Numbered from the stretch's first letter, positions 17,321 through 27,110 are shown. The stretch is 64,000 nt of DNA from Candidatus Poribacteria bacterium (GCA_022827625.1 JAJEIE010000022.1:88293-152292), one strand, 5' to 3'. Notes: generated by a model not told the origin, from the letters alone. Numbers and translations are program-made.

Positions 17321-18754
17321 ATGAACAACAAGACACTCGACCATCTGCTAATCACGCTCACAGTCTTATTTGATCTCTGTTTTGTTGCTACTGCAATTGT
17401 CGTCGCATACTGGGTCCGGTTTGAATCTGGTTGGACCCCTGAAGTCCTCGTTCTACATAAAGGTGGCACCCCGCCGCTCGACGACTATTTCCGACTCATC
17501 CCGCTGATGGCGATTATCTGGTTAATGACGCTAAAAGGACTAAAGCTCTATCGCCCAGAAAACAACGCCACACTTTCAGCATTCTGGACGCTCTGTAAAG
17601 CCGCTGGCATCGCACTCATCGCTACATTAGCCGCGCTCTTTTTTATTTTTCACCACGATGCCTACTCGCGTTGGGTCATGCTGCTCGCCTCTGGGTTCAG
17701 TCTCGTCTGGCTGTTTTTAGGTAGACTTGTTCTTTACCGTTTCCGACAGGCAATTCACGCGCAGGGGGTCGGCATAAGCAGGATAGCTCTTGTTGGCTAC
17801 GATGCACGTGTGGAAGCGTTTATCCAGGACCTCAATGCTAAAGGCAACAGCGGTTATCAATGCGTTGGCATAATTAACAGAAAGACCGGAACCGGGAATC
17901 CCGAACAAGCTGGGGCATCCAGCACAGAAGGTTATCAAAACCTTGGGCAAATTGATGAAGTGCTTCAACTGGTGCAAAAGCATCGGCTTGATATGCTATT
18001 CATTGTATCGCCAACGATTTCAAATGCCGCTATCCTACAGATTCTCCATGCGTGTGAAGGTGTACCTGTCCAAATCAATCTACTCCCTGAACTCTCCGAG
18101 TTTATCAGAAGCGGCACCGTTATCACCTTCTTCAAGGACATACCGGTGCTACGACTCCGAGAAACCCCGATGCAGGGCATGCAAGGCATTGTCAAGCGTC
18201 TGATAGACATCGTTTTCAGTCTATTCGCTTTGACGGTGTTAAGCCCACTCATGTTAGCGATCGCCATTGCGATCCGTCTGACCTCACCCGGCAAAGTAAT
18301 TTTCCGGCAAGAACGCGTCGGTAGAGCCGGAAAGCGATTCCACATCTACAAATTCCGTTCCATGCGCGTTGATGCCGAAGAGGAAGTCGGGCATGTCTGG
18401 GCAAAAGATGACGATCCACGGGAAACTTCACTCGGAAAATTCCTCAGACGCTGGAGTTTAGACGAATTGCCCCAATTCTTCAACGTCCTCAAGGGTGATA
18501 TGAGTCTCGTCGGACCGCGACCAGAGATGTCCGGACTCATCGACACATTCCGAGAATCCATACCCCACTATCTTGCACGGCAGCGCGTCAAGTCCGGCAT
18601 GACGGGCTGGGCACAAGTGAACGGCTTGCGGGGCAACACCTCCCTTGAAGAACGGGTTTCTTACGACCGATACTACATCGAAAACTGGTCACTCGGCTTG
18701 GATATCAAGATCATCTTGAAGACGTTGTGGGCAATCAAAAAAGGCTCGCGATGA
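17321..18754 (+). CDS. polyprenyl-phosphate sugar-1-phosphate transferase (WcaJ-like)
   Basis: The 477-residue membrane enzyme is expected to start exopolysaccharide repeat units by moving sugar-1-phosphate to undecaprenyl phosphate. The N-terminal half has four or five membrane helices followed by a CoA-binding-like nucleotide domain (about residues 150-270). The C-terminal ~200 residues are the bacterial sugar-transferase domain: RLIDIVFSLFALTVLSPLML, then FRQERVGRAGKRFHIYKFRS, then RRWSLDELPQFFNVLKGDMS, then VGPRPEM. Length and layout match the PHPT family (WcaJ, WbaP). No other polymer-assembly genes are in the window, so this may be a lone initiating enzyme. Confidence 0.9.
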   Translation: MNNKTLDHLLITLTVLFDLCFVATAIVVAYWVRFESGWTPEVLVLHKGGTPPLDDYFRLIPLMAIIWLMTLKGLKLYRPENNATLSAFWTLCKAAGIALIATLAALFFIFHHDAYSRWVMLLASGFSLVWLFLGRLVLYRFRQAIHAQGVGISRIALVGYDARVEAFIQDLNAKGNSGYQCVGIINRKTGTGNPEQAGASSTEGYQNLGQIDEVLQLVQKHRLDMLFIVSPTISNAAILQILHACEGVPVQINLLPELSEFIRSGTVITFFKDIPVLRLRETPMQGMQGIVKRLIDIVFSLFALTVLSPLMLAIAIAIRLTSPGKVIFRQERVGRAGKRFHIYKFRSMRVDAEEEVGHVWAKDDDPRETSLGKFLRRWSLDELPQFFNVLKGDMSLVGPRPEMSGLIDTFRESIPHYLARQRVKSGMTGWAQVNGLRGNTSLEERVSYDRYYIENWSLGLDIKIILKTLWAIKKGSR

Positions 18755-18761
18755 TTCACAT

Positions 18762-19796
18762 CTATTCCGAGAAATACTGTCGCAAAAAGGGCCATGCCCC
18801 GGCTTTGTAATAGCGATGTCCACCCTCACCTATAAAAAGTTCACACCTGTCCGCAACGCCAGCGACCGTATAGATTTCCTTTAACCGCTCATACGCCAAC
18901 TCAACATGATCAATCGGAAAAATACCGTCATCGCGTCCAGCAATCGCACAGAACGGGCGAGGTGCGATTAAGCCTGCGACATCGTACATCTCCCCCAGTC
19001 GCATGACTCCGGGCACATAGTTACATTCACAATGCCGGATCATGCCGATGCTGCCTTCAAAGGTGCAGAAATAACAACTCGGAATCGCTACAGTGATACG
19101 GGTCTCACATGCCGCAGCGAAAAGTGACACCGTCCCACCGCCAGAGTTCCCAGTAATCGCGATGCGGTCGGCATCTACAGGCAGGTGCTCCGTTGCCCAA
19201 TCAATGAGGCGCGACATATCCCACACCCGCTCACCGATCGGAGTCCGTCCGACGAGTATACTATGAACCAATTGGTGTCGACAGGAGTGTGTGTTATCGG
19301 CTTGTTTATCTGCCTCGGTGCGGGTCTCACCGAAAGCACGGGTTGTGGGGGCAATGGCAATATAACCCTCCTCAACAACTGCTTGCCGAGCAATGTCCCG
19401 TTCACCCTCCAACATGTGTTTCTCTTCTGATTCCGAATGTGCAATCCCGGCGTAGATGTGCGGATGGTTATGCCCGTGCGGCGCAAGCACCAGTGGAAGT
19501 TTACCTTCAATCTTTTTCGGACGCAGGAGATAAAACGGGAGCGGCACCGTCGGCTCGACCCACAGATACCAACTTTCTCGGAAGTGGTCATCCATATCCA
19601 AAATTTCCAGTTGCTCGGCTTTCGGCACATAGTCCGCCAGATCGGATTCCATATTCTCTAAACCGAGAATTTCCCGAAGCTTGGGACGAAAAGCCGCTTG
19701 CCAGGTTAAGAAACCTTCGCGTGAGGTTTCCTGAAATTCATACGTCCGTGGAACAGTATCGTATAAGTTCTTAAAGTGCACTTCAGCATTATACAT
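18762..19796 (-). CDS. alpha/beta hydrolase, acetyl-esterase-like
   Basis: The 344-residue protein starts at ATG 19796 (MYNAEVHFKN), with AGGGGG nine bases upstream; the TTG at 19832 lies before that site. The core shows LPLVLAPHGHNHPHIYAG (oxyanion region), nucleophile elbow GNSGGG, acid GRDDGIFP and a late GGHRYY that supplies the catalytic histidine. This matches the Abhydrolase_7 / acetyl xylan esterase-like group often found beside sugar catabolic genes. No signal peptide is seen, so it would act in the cytoplasm on a sugar ester. It converges on the sugar transferase gene with a 7-base gap. Confidence 0.82.
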   Translation of the reverse strand: MYNAEVHFKNLYDTVPRTYEFQETSREGFLTWQAAFRPKLREILGLENMESDLADYVPKAEQLEILDMDDHFRESWYLWVEPTVPLPFYLLRPKKIEGKLPLVLAPHGHNHPHIYAGIAHSESEEKHMLEGERDIARQAVVEEGYIAIAPTTRAFGETRTEADKQADNTHSCRHQLVHSILVGRTPIGERVWDMSRLIDWATEHLPVDADRIAITGNSGGGTVSLFAAACETRITVAIPSCYFCTFEGSIGMIRHCECNYVPGVMRLGEMYDVAGLIAPRPFCAIAGRDDGIFPIDHVELAYERLKEIYTVAGVADRCELFIGEGGHRYYKAGAWPFLRQYFSE

Positions 19797-20040
19797 TGCA
19801 GTTTTCCCCCTATAGTCCGGTTCACTTGACAAAATTCAAAACGGTGCTATAATGTGCAATAATCATAGACGACAGATGCAGACCTGTCAACTCTTTTAAC
19901 AGTTATGTCCGGACGGTATCTCTGTTGTTGATACCGATCTAAAATTGTTAATGAACCTACTATAAGCCATGAAAGGTTTCTTAACCATTAGAATACTGCA
20001 AGGACAACGGACGCAGCAGCTCAGAGGCAATAGAAAAAAA

Positions 20041-20925
20041 ATGAAAGTATTGATAACAGGGGCAAGCGGTAGACTCGGTCAATTCGTCATTCGAGAGCTG
20101 GAAACCGAAGAACATTCGCTGGTGCTGATGTCACGCAGAACGCCGCCTGATGAATTCGCACATCTCCCATTTATTCAAGGCGACCTAAACAATTTTGAGG
20201 ACTGCCAACGCGCCGTCGAAGGGGTAGATGCAATCCAACATCTCGGTGCTCAACCCAATCCAGTCGATCACCCTGATTTACGGACAGGCGCAGCAGAAAA
20301 GGGAATCCCGTTCGATGCGACCTTCAAAACAAATATGCTCGGCACCTATTACCTCATGCAAGCCGCGATTGCAGCAGATGTACATACCGTCGTGATGTGC
20401 GGTAGCAATTGCGCACTCGGGCACGGTTTCCGAATTAGCAAAACCCATATCCCGATAGACTACCTGCCCCTCGATGAAGAACACCCTTGCTATCCTGAAG
20501 ACTCCTATAGCTTCTCCAAACGTTGTGGTGAGGACCTGTTAGCGAGTTATACCCGTGCGTATGGCATCCGCACTTATGTTACGCGCCCTGCCGGTATCAG
20601 TCCAGAAGAACGACGCAACCAGATGAAAGCAAACGCCAAACCGACGACGAGTTGGACACCCTGGCTCTGGTGTTGGGTAGGGAGCGAAGATGTCGCAAGC
20701 GCACATCGGCTCCTCATGGAAAAAGCAGACACCCTACCTCCACATGATGTCTATTTTCTGAACGCCGATGATACTTCAGCGTTGGAACCCTCTCAGGAAC
20801 TCGTCAAGCACTTTAAACCCGAACTGCTGCCGAAAGTGAGAACACTTCAAGGGCATCAATCCTTTATCAATTGCGATAAACTCAAATCCGCTGTCGGATG
20901 GCGGCACGACACATCGTGGCGGTGA
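20041..20925 (+). CDS. NAD-dependent epimerase/dehydratase family protein
   Basis: The 294-residue extended short-chain dehydrogenase starts MKVLITGASGRLGQFVI, the standard Rossmann N-terminus. The catalytic pair is YSFSKRC (Y-x3-K). GCNC-type upstream residues appear as MCGSNCALGHG. An earlier ATG at 19969 would add 24 residues encoded by an intergenic repeat also seen near 50.6 and 52.2 kb, so I reject it. No strong ribosome-binding site precedes 20041. Substrate unknown; sugar nucleotide or sugar acid is likely from the neighbours. Confidence 0.85.
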   Translation: MKVLITGASGRLGQFVIRELETEEHSLVLMSRRTPPDEFAHLPFIQGDLNNFEDCQRAVEGVDAIQHLGAQPNPVDHPDLRTGAAEKGIPFDATFKTNMLGTYYLMQAAIAADVHTVVMCGSNCALGHGFRISKTHIPIDYLPLDEEHPCYPEDSYSFSKRCGEDLLASYTRAYGIRTYVTRPAGISPEERRNQMKANAKPTTSWTPWLWCWVGSEDVASAHRLLMEKADTLPPHDVYFLNADDTSALEPSQELVKHFKPELLPKVRTLQGHQSFINCDKLKSAVGWRHDTSWR

Positions 20926-20927
20926 TG

Positions 20928-21096
20928 GCGGTTAGCGGTCAGGTCGGGCACTGCGTGCCCTTTCAGCAGTCAGAGTTGTGGCAGTTGCTGACGTTGGTAG
21001 TGTCGGCGGCGACCTCGTTGCTGAAAGTTGAAGGTTTCCGATGGCTGATAGCCGAGAGTGGAGCGCAGCGGAACGCCCTGAAAACCAATAGCGAAT
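20928..21096. repeat. mosaic intergenic repeat, copy 5
   Basis: This copy holds GGTTAGCGGTCAGGTCGGGC, the hairpin GGGCACTGCGTGCCC, TTTCAGCAGTCAG, TGGCTGATAGCCGAGAGTGG and AGCGGAACGCCCTGAAAACC. It is a longer mosaic of the same family as copies 3, 4 and 7. Confidence 0.65.
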
Positions 21097-21116
21097 AAAA
21101 AATTGGAGGAATTGTC

Positions 21117-22199
21117 ATGGCAACCAGTGAAAGAGTACGGATCGGTGTTGTTGGTGTCGGGAGCATCGCTGTGCGCGGGATCCTGCCACACCTTACACAA
21201 GACGACGTTCAAGATAGATTAGAAGTAACCGCTGTCTGTGATCCAGTACCGGGTAGGGCACAAGCCGCGTCCGAAAAATTCAATGTACCGCACGCTTACG
21301 AGACTTATGAGGCACTTCTGGCAGACGGACATGTAGATGCTGTTAGCATCGCCTCACCCATCGGTCTCCACTACGGGCAAGGAAAACTTGCTATTGAACA
21401 CGGCGTTCATGCCCACTTCAACAAAACAATGACAACCACGGTTGAGGAAGCAGACGATCTCATTGAATCCGCAGCGCGCGAAGGTGTAAAATTGGTAGCA
21501 TCCCCAGGGGAGATGCTCCGTCCGATCCACCAAGAAATTCGCAGGCTTATTAATGACGGTGCTATCGGAACACTCACGTGGGCAGCGGCTGGATCCGCCT
21601 TCGGAAGATACCATGAAAATGAATCCGTTAGGCAAGGCAACGATCCGCTCTCTAACATTAACCCAGCGTGGTATTTTCGCAAACCCGGTGGTGGACCGTT
21701 ATACGACATGACAGTCTACGGTTTGCATACGATGACCGGCATTTTGGGACCCGCAAAGCGCGTAACAGCGTTTTCCGGTGTTCGCATCAACGAACGCGAA
21801 TTTCGAGGGGAGATGCTTCCGTGCGATATGGACGATAATACCTTTATTCTCGTTGACTTTGGCAAGGCATTTTTCGGCTTCGTCTACGGCGCAGCGGCAG
21901 GTTCTGTCGTCAGAGGCAGATTAGCCATTCACGGCACTGCCGGTACGATTGAGGGGAATTTGCTTAACGGGAAACCGATTGAGGCACCAGATGGTGGGCT
22001 TCCACACGTTGTCGGACCGCATCAAGATATTCAGGAATCACACGTCTATGAAGATATCATGCAGTTAGTAGATTGGATCCGCGAGGATAAACCGACGATT
22101 GTTACAGCGGAGCATGCCCGGCATGTCATAGAGATCTTCCATGCAGGCTACACGTCTGCACAAACCGGTCAAGCACAAGAGTTGCGGACTACATTTTGA
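21117..22199 (+). CDS. Gfo/Idh/MocA family oxidoreductase
   Basis: The 360-residue protein has the Rossmann motif GVVGVGSIAVRGILPHL, then AVCDPVPGRAQAASEKF and SIASPIGLHYGQGKLAIEHG. The usual EKP position reads FNKTMTTTVEEA, so a lysine is kept (NKT). GGAGGAATTGTC precedes the ATG directly. It belongs to the same superfamily as the 16177 gene but is clearly a different subfamily. It sits between the epimerase and the sugar kinase on the same strand, which suggests a sugar-oxidation pathway. Specific substrate unknown. Confidence 0.85.
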   Translation: MATSERVRIGVVGVGSIAVRGILPHLTQDDVQDRLEVTAVCDPVPGRAQAASEKFNVPHAYETYEALLADGHVDAVSIASPIGLHYGQGKLAIEHGVHAHFNKTMTTTVEEADDLIESAAREGVKLVASPGEMLRPIHQEIRRLINDGAIGTLTWAAAGSAFGRYHENESVRQGNDPLSNINPAWYFRKPGGGPLYDMTVYGLHTMTGILGPAKRVTAFSGVRINEREFRGEMLPCDMDDNTFILVDFGKAFFGFVYGAAAGSVVRGRLAIHGTAGTIEGNLLNGKPIEAPDGGLPHVVGPHQDIQESHVYEDIMQLVDWIREDKPTIVTAEHARHVIEIFHAGYTSAQTGQAQELRTTF

Positions 22200-22316
22200 T
22201 TTTTTGTCTGTGCATCGGAACTCGCTAATATAACTGCCATGCGCTAAAAAATCTGTATAGGTTGCTCAAACTAAAAAACTCTCTAAACCCAAAACTGGGT
22301 ATAGAATTACCGAAAA

Positions 22317-22343
22317 TCTGCGCGTAATGTAATGGAGCGCAGA
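22317..22343 (+). repeat. conserved-loop stem-loop element, copy 3
   Basis: Perfect seven-base arms TCTGCGC and GCGCAGA enclose the loop GTAATGTAATGGA, which matches the loop of the elements at 15786-15798 and 52990-53002. It lies 23 bases before the pfkB ATG. Confidence 0.65.
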
Positions 22344-22365
22344 CCAGAGGTCAATAATTAAAAAT

Positions 22366-23319
22366 ATGCCTAAAGCCTTATGTATCGGTGAACTCCTCAT
22401 CGACTTCGTGTCCACAACACCCGATGTAACCCTCGCTGAAGCACCAGGATTCGTTAAAGCCCCCGGTGGCGCGCCCGCCAATGTCGCTGTCGGTTTAGCC
22501 AAACTCGGTATAGATGCTGGATTTATCGGGAAAGTCGGTGCGGACGCATTCGGCGATTTCCTGCGCGAAACGCTGGAGCAGAACAGTGTAGACACCTCTT
22601 ATCTCGTCTCAGGAGAAACCTCTCGAACGACATTGGCTTTCGTCGCCACACGCTCCGATGGCATGAAAGACATCACCTTCTACCGACATCCGGGTGCCGA
22701 CATCCAACTCTCTCCAGACGAAATCGACACGCGTTATGTCCAATCAGCGGAACTCTTTCACTACGGTTCCGTTAGCCTTAGCCATTCACCGAGTCGTGAA
22801 GCAACACTCCAGACAATTCAGTTGGCAAAGGCGAGCGGTGCCATGCTCTCCTACGATCCGAATTTACGTTTGATGTTATGGGACAATGCTAATGATGCTA
22901 AGCATTGGATCTGGGAAGTTATGCCCTACGCAGATGTCGTCAAAATATCAGAAGAGGAATGGGAATTCGTTACGGGAGATGCTGAACTCACGAGCGGTAT
23001 TGAACGTATCCTTGGACTCGGTGTAAAACTGCTCGTTGTCACGTTAGGGGAACGAGGGTGCTACTACACAAACGGGACTGCTGAGGGTTATGTTGACGGT
23101 TTCGCCGTCGATGTTGTTGATACGCTTGGAGCAGGCGATGCATTCGTCGCTGCTATGCTTATGCAATTGATGAAACACGAAGACATTTCGGCACTTGACG
23201 CGCCTCGTCTTGATTTCATGATGCGTTACGCCAACGCTGCAGGCGCATTGGCAACACAGAAAGTAGGCGTAATTCCCGCATTGCCAACGCCATCTGAGAT
23301 TCAACGGTTCTTGGCATAA
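22366..23319 (+). CDS. PfkB-family carbohydrate kinase (fructokinase-like)
   Basis: The 317-residue ribokinase-fold sugar kinase opens with LCIGELLIDFVSTTPDV and GGAPANVAVGLAKLG (PfkB signature 1). Signature 2, VVDTLGAGDAFVAAML, carries the catalytic aspartate and the anion hole. GFIGKVGADAFGDFL is typical for fructokinases. Start ATG 22366 follows AATTAAAAAT with no Shine-Dalgarno site; a conserved-loop stem-loop lies just upstream. The product would phosphorylate a ketose or keto-sugar acid coming from the adjacent oxidoreductases. Fructokinase is the best guess. Confidence 0.88.
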   Translation: MPKALCIGELLIDFVSTTPDVTLAEAPGFVKAPGGAPANVAVGLAKLGIDAGFIGKVGADAFGDFLRETLEQNSVDTSYLVSGETSRTTLAFVATRSDGMKDITFYRHPGADIQLSPDEIDTRYVQSAELFHYGSVSLSHSPSREATLQTIQLAKASGAMLSYDPNLRLMLWDNANDAKHWIWEVMPYADVVKISEEEWEFVTGDAELTSGIERILGLGVKLLVVTLGERGCYYTNGTAEGYVDGFAVDVVDTLGAGDAFVAAMLMQLMKHEDISALDAPRLDFMMRYANAAGALATQKVGVIPALPTPSEIQRFLA

Positions 23320-23382
23320 CCGTTCAAGCGACTTCAACCTTTAAAGTAGCCGCTTGTTAAACACAAAACAAGAGAAACCTAT

Positions 23383-25344
23383 CTACTCTAAAGTTATCAA
23401 TACCGGTTCAACATCAAGCATCTCTTGAATACGTCGCCGGAGCTCCGCTGCCTCTTCATGGTGAGTGAACTCGCCGATCGTTACGCGGTGCCTCGTCTTA
23501 CCCTCAATAGTAGCGCGATGTATAGCAACCTTATGACCCGGATTTTGATGTTGCAATTGCCCTTGCATCCTTTCAGCATAGTGGCGCTCTATAAACGAAC
23601 CGACCATAAGCGTCCATTTGGATTTTGATGCCTTTGTTGATTGCTGCTCTACCCCGAGACGCAATTGTACCTGTTGCGAGCTCCGATTGCCTGCTATATC
23701 CTCAACGCTTAACTTACAAATATACCGAGCGAGCGGTCGTTCCTGTAACTTGCCTAAAACGACTTCCGTTGGTGGTGTCCCTGCCGCTTTCATCTGTTCA
23801 ACAAGCACGTTGTGGGTATCAAAAACCTCCAGTTTCCAATGTGCAAGTGGATTCATGTCTAAAGCCTTTATATCCACAGTATGCCATACGCGCATGCCGT
23901 GCGGATTGATTGTAGAGGTTCCCCTAAAGAGTTCCAATGTCGTTGGCATGAGATCAACCGTGACCTTTTCACTATCGCTGAGTTGCAGCGCGCCTTGTGC
24001 GTCTGAAACATGGAGCTCGACCTCGTAGTCCCCATCGGGAACCAAGGTACCCGCATCTGCCATGCCATCCCATACGATGCCTTCTGCGGGCGATCCGCTT
24101 CCTGATCGTTCCCAAACCCGCTCAGTATACTCATCAATGAGTATCAACCACCATTGCTCGTTTGAACCGACCTCAAAGTGGAACGTAGTGCTATCCGCAA
24201 AACCGTCGTTATTCGGTGAAATCGCCCATTCAGAGACGTGTAGTTCCCTGATAAGAGTCTTAGACACATTATTATCTATTGTTAGTATTGCTGGCATTAA
24301 AATAGGGACGTTTTCATCGACTTTAGAGGTCTTTGTCAGAACAGGTTCCCGTGGCGGCACAGCGTCGCCTACCCCCCAACGCAAAGTCGCTGAAATCCAA
24401 TGGATAGATTGTTCCAATTCACTGCCACTTACATAAGCGTAATCGAGTTGTCCAGACGAATTTCGGAAACTCAATCCGCGCGCCCACTCTCCACCCCAGA
24501 ACCTTTCAGAAGCCGTGAGTGCCGTGTAGCCTACCCGTAATCCGACATGTCCACCAATCAGCCACCGTTCCGCGCCGAGGTGTAATCGGAGCCTTTCCCC
24601 CCAATCGCCACGATTTTCACCGCGAACAGCAAGATCCGCAGAAAACAGCGTTTCACTCCCTAACTGGTAGGTCGTTCCTAAACGCGCTGCCAAAGGGTTA
24701 CTCTCAAGAAGTACGCCGTCCGCTCGAATTCCATTACTCAATTCGGATAGATTCACTCCGAGCGTCACCGCGTCCCCCCATTTCTCCAACGGATAAGCGA
24801 ACTGCATACCCAAATCCACGCTCCAGAGGAAATTTGTTCTGATGGGTGTATTATTCTGATAGTAGCGCAGATTTGCCCCCGCCGATGCCCTTTGTCCTAA
24901 CGCAAGTCCATAGCCTAAAAGGACAATCTGTGTAGACTCCGTAGTGTCGCCTCTCCAACCATCAAGCCAAGTCGCAAAGGACAGGTTCCCTACATTTTTA
25001 CGCGTTAAACCGAAAGTATGCGGATTCGCGGCAACTGAGAACGCCTGCTCCAATCCAGAGGGGCTCCCTGAAAACGGCATGCCCCCCATATTCACTTCAA
25101 CACCATCCATAAATCCGAGTGAAGAAGGGTTCCAAAGAAATCCGTTAGTTGCGGCGGGTCCGGCTGTCCAAGCACTCCCCATACCGACGACGCGGGCACT
25201 TGCCCCAACAAAAATATCTCGCTGACCTATCCCAGAAGCCCATGGAGTAACGGGAACAATGAGAAAGGCTATTATGACGACACTCACCACTTGCCCGATT
25301 CGGGTCAACGGTTGTCTGATAAGTTTTAAAAAATTTAATTGCAT
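23383..25344 (-). CDS. PorV/PorQ-like outer membrane protein with C-terminal SPOR domain
   Basis: I chose ATG 25344 (MQLNFLKLIRQP) because GGAG lies eight bases upstream; the 35-codon longer frame lacks a signal. The 653-residue product has a signal peptide (VVSVVIIAFLIVPVTPWASG), then a PorV-like beta-barrel start (GASARVVGMGSAWTAGPAAT, NPSSLGF) running to about residue 330. An FlgD-like Ig segment follows (ISPNNDGFADSTTFHF, GIVWDGMADAGTLVPDGDYE). The last ~75 residues form a SPOR domain (WTLMVGSFIERHYAERMQGQ), which in other proteins binds denuded peptidoglycan. This would be a barrel linked to the cell wall. PorV proteins otherwise serve type IX secretion. The combination with SPOR is unusual. 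Confidence 0.8.
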   Translation of the reverse strand: MQLNFLKLIRQPLTRIGQVVSVVIIAFLIVPVTPWASGIGQRDIFVGASARVVGMGSAWTAGPAATNGFLWNPSSLGFMDGVEVNMGGMPFSGSPSGLEQAFSVAANPHTFGLTRKNVGNLSFATWLDGWRGDTTESTQIVLLGYGLALGQRASAGANLRYYQNNTPIRTNFLWSVDLGMQFAYPLEKWGDAVTLGVNLSELSNGIRADGVLLESNPLAARLGTTYQLGSETLFSADLAVRGENRGDWGERLRLHLGAERWLIGGHVGLRVGYTALTASERFWGGEWARGLSFRNSSGQLDYAYVSGSELEQSIHWISATLRWGVGDAVPPREPVLTKTSKVDENVPILMPAILTIDNNVSKTLIRELHVSEWAISPNNDGFADSTTFHFEVGSNEQWWLILIDEYTERVWERSGSGSPAEGIVWDGMADAGTLVPDGDYEVELHVSDAQGALQLSDSEKVTVDLMPTTLELFRGTSTINPHGMRVWHTVDIKALDMNPLAHWKLEVFDTHNVLVEQMKAAGTPPTEVVLGKLQERPLARYICKLSVEDIAGNRSSQQVQLRLGVEQQSTKASKSKWTLMVGSFIERHYAERMQGQLQHQNPGHKVAIHRATIEGKTRHRVTIGEFTHHEEAAELRRRIQEMLDVEPVLITLE

Positions 25345-25542
25345 CGGATAGACTCCATTTTTTATATTTTTCATCCACAGAACCCCATGCCACGATAATT
25401 CCACACGCACGCTTCTTTGAGGACTTCCTTTCATAAACGCTGCACGCAAATTTTATCCACTATCAGTAACGTCAAATTCACAGAAATCGGTACACACGCA
25501 CATCCAAAAAACCCGTATCAAATACTCACTTGATTTCAAAAT

Positions 25543-25571
25543 TTGATTTAAAATTAGGTTTTTGCTATAAT
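25543..25571 (+). promoter_or_regulatory. promoter of the molybdenum hydroxylase operon
   Basis: TTGATT (25543-25548) and a perfect TATAAT (25566-25571) are 17 bases apart, with an extended TGC before the -10 box, 52 bases before the first gene. Confidence 0.75.
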
Positions 25572-25622
25572 ACGGTTTTAAAATAACACCCTTCAATTGT
25601 AAAGCGAAAGGAGATTCCGGTC

Positions 25623-26501
25623 ATGCAAGATTTTGCGTATATTGCCGCGAACACCGTCTCAGAAGCTGTTACGCTACTTGACGAAAAAGGACAGTCCGCA
25701 CGGATTTTAGCCGGTGGCACCGACCTCATCGTTCAAGTGAGAGAAGCACGGCGAGACGTTGACTGGATGATCGATATCAAATCCATCCCCGAGGTCAATG
25801 TATTAGATTACAACGCTGACACCGGCTTAACGCTCGGTGCTGCGGTCGAATGTTACAAGGTTTACGCCGTTGATGAAATTTGCGATGCTTATCCGGGTTT
25901 AGTCGATGCAACCAAAATTATCGGTGGCACTGCAATTCAAGGGCGCGCCGCGGTCGGCGGTAATTTGTGTAACGCCTCACCTGCTGCAGACTGTATACCA
26001 CCGCTGATTGTGCTGAACGCCTCCTGTGTCATTGCCGGTCCAAACGGCGAACGCGAACTGCCAGTCGAGCAATTCTGTACCGGACCCGGACAGACTGCGT
26101 TTGAAAACGGTGAAATGCTCGTATCCTTGAAGATACCGGTGCCTGCAAACAATTCAAGTTCCTTTTATCTCCGGTTTATTCCGCGCAACGAGATGGATAT
26201 TGCTGTTGTTGGTGCAGGTGCTTCTGTGACGCTTGACAATGCCAAACAGACAATCGTTTCGGCTCGGATCGCACTCGGTGCTGTTGCTCCGACCCCACTC
26301 TTCGCAGAAGAAGCGAGTGCTTTACTCGCCGGTCGCGAGGTTTCTGATGCCGCGATTGACGAAGCCGCGCAAGCTGCACAAAGCATCGCACGCCCGATTA
26401 GCGATATGCGTGGAACAGCGGAACAGCGAACACACCTCGTTGGTGTGCTCACGCGGCGCGCACTTAATGGCGCAATCCAGAGAGTCCGAGATGCAGCATA
26501 A
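25623..26501 (+). CDS. molybdenum hydroxylase FAD-binding subunit (CoxM/XdhB-like)
   Basis: The 292-residue medium subunit of the xanthine dehydrogenase superfamily passes electrons from the 2Fe-2S protein to FAD. It contains ARILAGGTDLIVQVRE (first FAD motif), then TKIIGGTAIQGRAAVGGNLC followed by NASPAADCIP, the TIGGN-like second FAD motif. The C-terminal CO dehydrogenase flavoprotein domain carries IALGAVAPTPLFAEEA. AAAGGAGA precedes the ATG. It is first in a three-gene operon in the order M-S-L. Confidence 0.93.
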   Translation: MQDFAYIAANTVSEAVTLLDEKGQSARILAGGTDLIVQVREARRDVDWMIDIKSIPEVNVLDYNADTGLTLGAAVECYKVYAVDEICDAYPGLVDATKIIGGTAIQGRAAVGGNLCNASPAADCIPPLIVLNASCVIAGPNGERELPVEQFCTGPGQTAFENGEMLVSLKIPVPANNSSSFYLRFIPRNEMDIAVVGAGASVTLDNAKQTIVSARIALGAVAPTPLFAEEASALLAGREVSDAAIDEAAQAAQSIARPISDMRGTAEQRTHLVGVLTRRALNGAIQRVRDAA

Positions 26502-26610
26502 ACTTCGTCGTTCCGTCCGATCGGGAATTGAGATGGATTAATTAATCTTTGTCCCTATCGGAAGGATAACAATCTTCCTCTTTTACTAAACGGAAAAGGA
26601 ATTCATAACT

Positions 26611-27081
26611 ATGGCGAGAAAATCGCACGTTCAAACCACTATTAACGGTGAAACGGTGGAATTTCTCTGTGAATCCCGGCAAAGTCTGCTGGAAGTCCTC
26701 AGAGATGAACTCCATCTGACCGGTGCTAAAGAGGGATGCAACAACGGAAATTGCGGCGCCTGTAGTGTCATCCTTGACGGCAGACTTGTCAATTCGTGTC
26801 TCGTACTGGGCGTTGAAACTGAGGGCAAATCTGTCGAAACTATCGAAGGACTTGCCGAACCTGACAAACTGCACCCCATTCAAGATGCTTTCCTCGAAAA
26901 CGCCGCTCTCCAGTGCGGTATTTGTACACCGGGCTTTATCATGAGTGCCAAAGCACTTCTTGATCAAAACCCAAACCCGACTGAACACGAAATTCGATAC
27001 TGGTTGGCTGGAAATTTGTGTCGCTGTACCGGTTACGATAAAATCGTCCGTGCTGTGCTTGACGCAGCCGCAGCTAAGTAA
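26611..27081 (+). CDS. molybdenum hydroxylase 2Fe-2S subunit (CoxS-like)
   Basis: The 156-residue small subunit has two [2Fe-2S] clusters. The ferredoxin-like cluster is GCNNGNCGACSVILDGRLVN followed by SC, and the C-terminal helical cluster is CGICTPGFIMS with NLCRCTGYDKI. All eight expected cysteines are visible. There is no Tat signal, so the enzyme is cytoplasmic. It lies 109 bases after the FAD subunit and 29 bases before the large subunit. Confidence 0.94.
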   Translation: MARKSHVQTTINGETVEFLCESRQSLLEVLRDELHLTGAKEGCNNGNCGACSVILDGRLVNSCLVLGVETEGKSVETIEGLAEPDKLHPIQDAFLENAALQCGICTPGFIMSAKALLDQNPNPTEHEIRYWLAGNLCRCTGYDKIVRAVLDAAAAK

Positions 27082-27110
27082 AAGGAGCGTCTTTCGACGG
27101 AAGAATAGAA

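Noticed and set aside
19969-20040. Longer start for the epimerase at ATG 19969
   Set aside because: The added residues are encoded by an intergenic repeat, and the family N-terminus begins at 20041.
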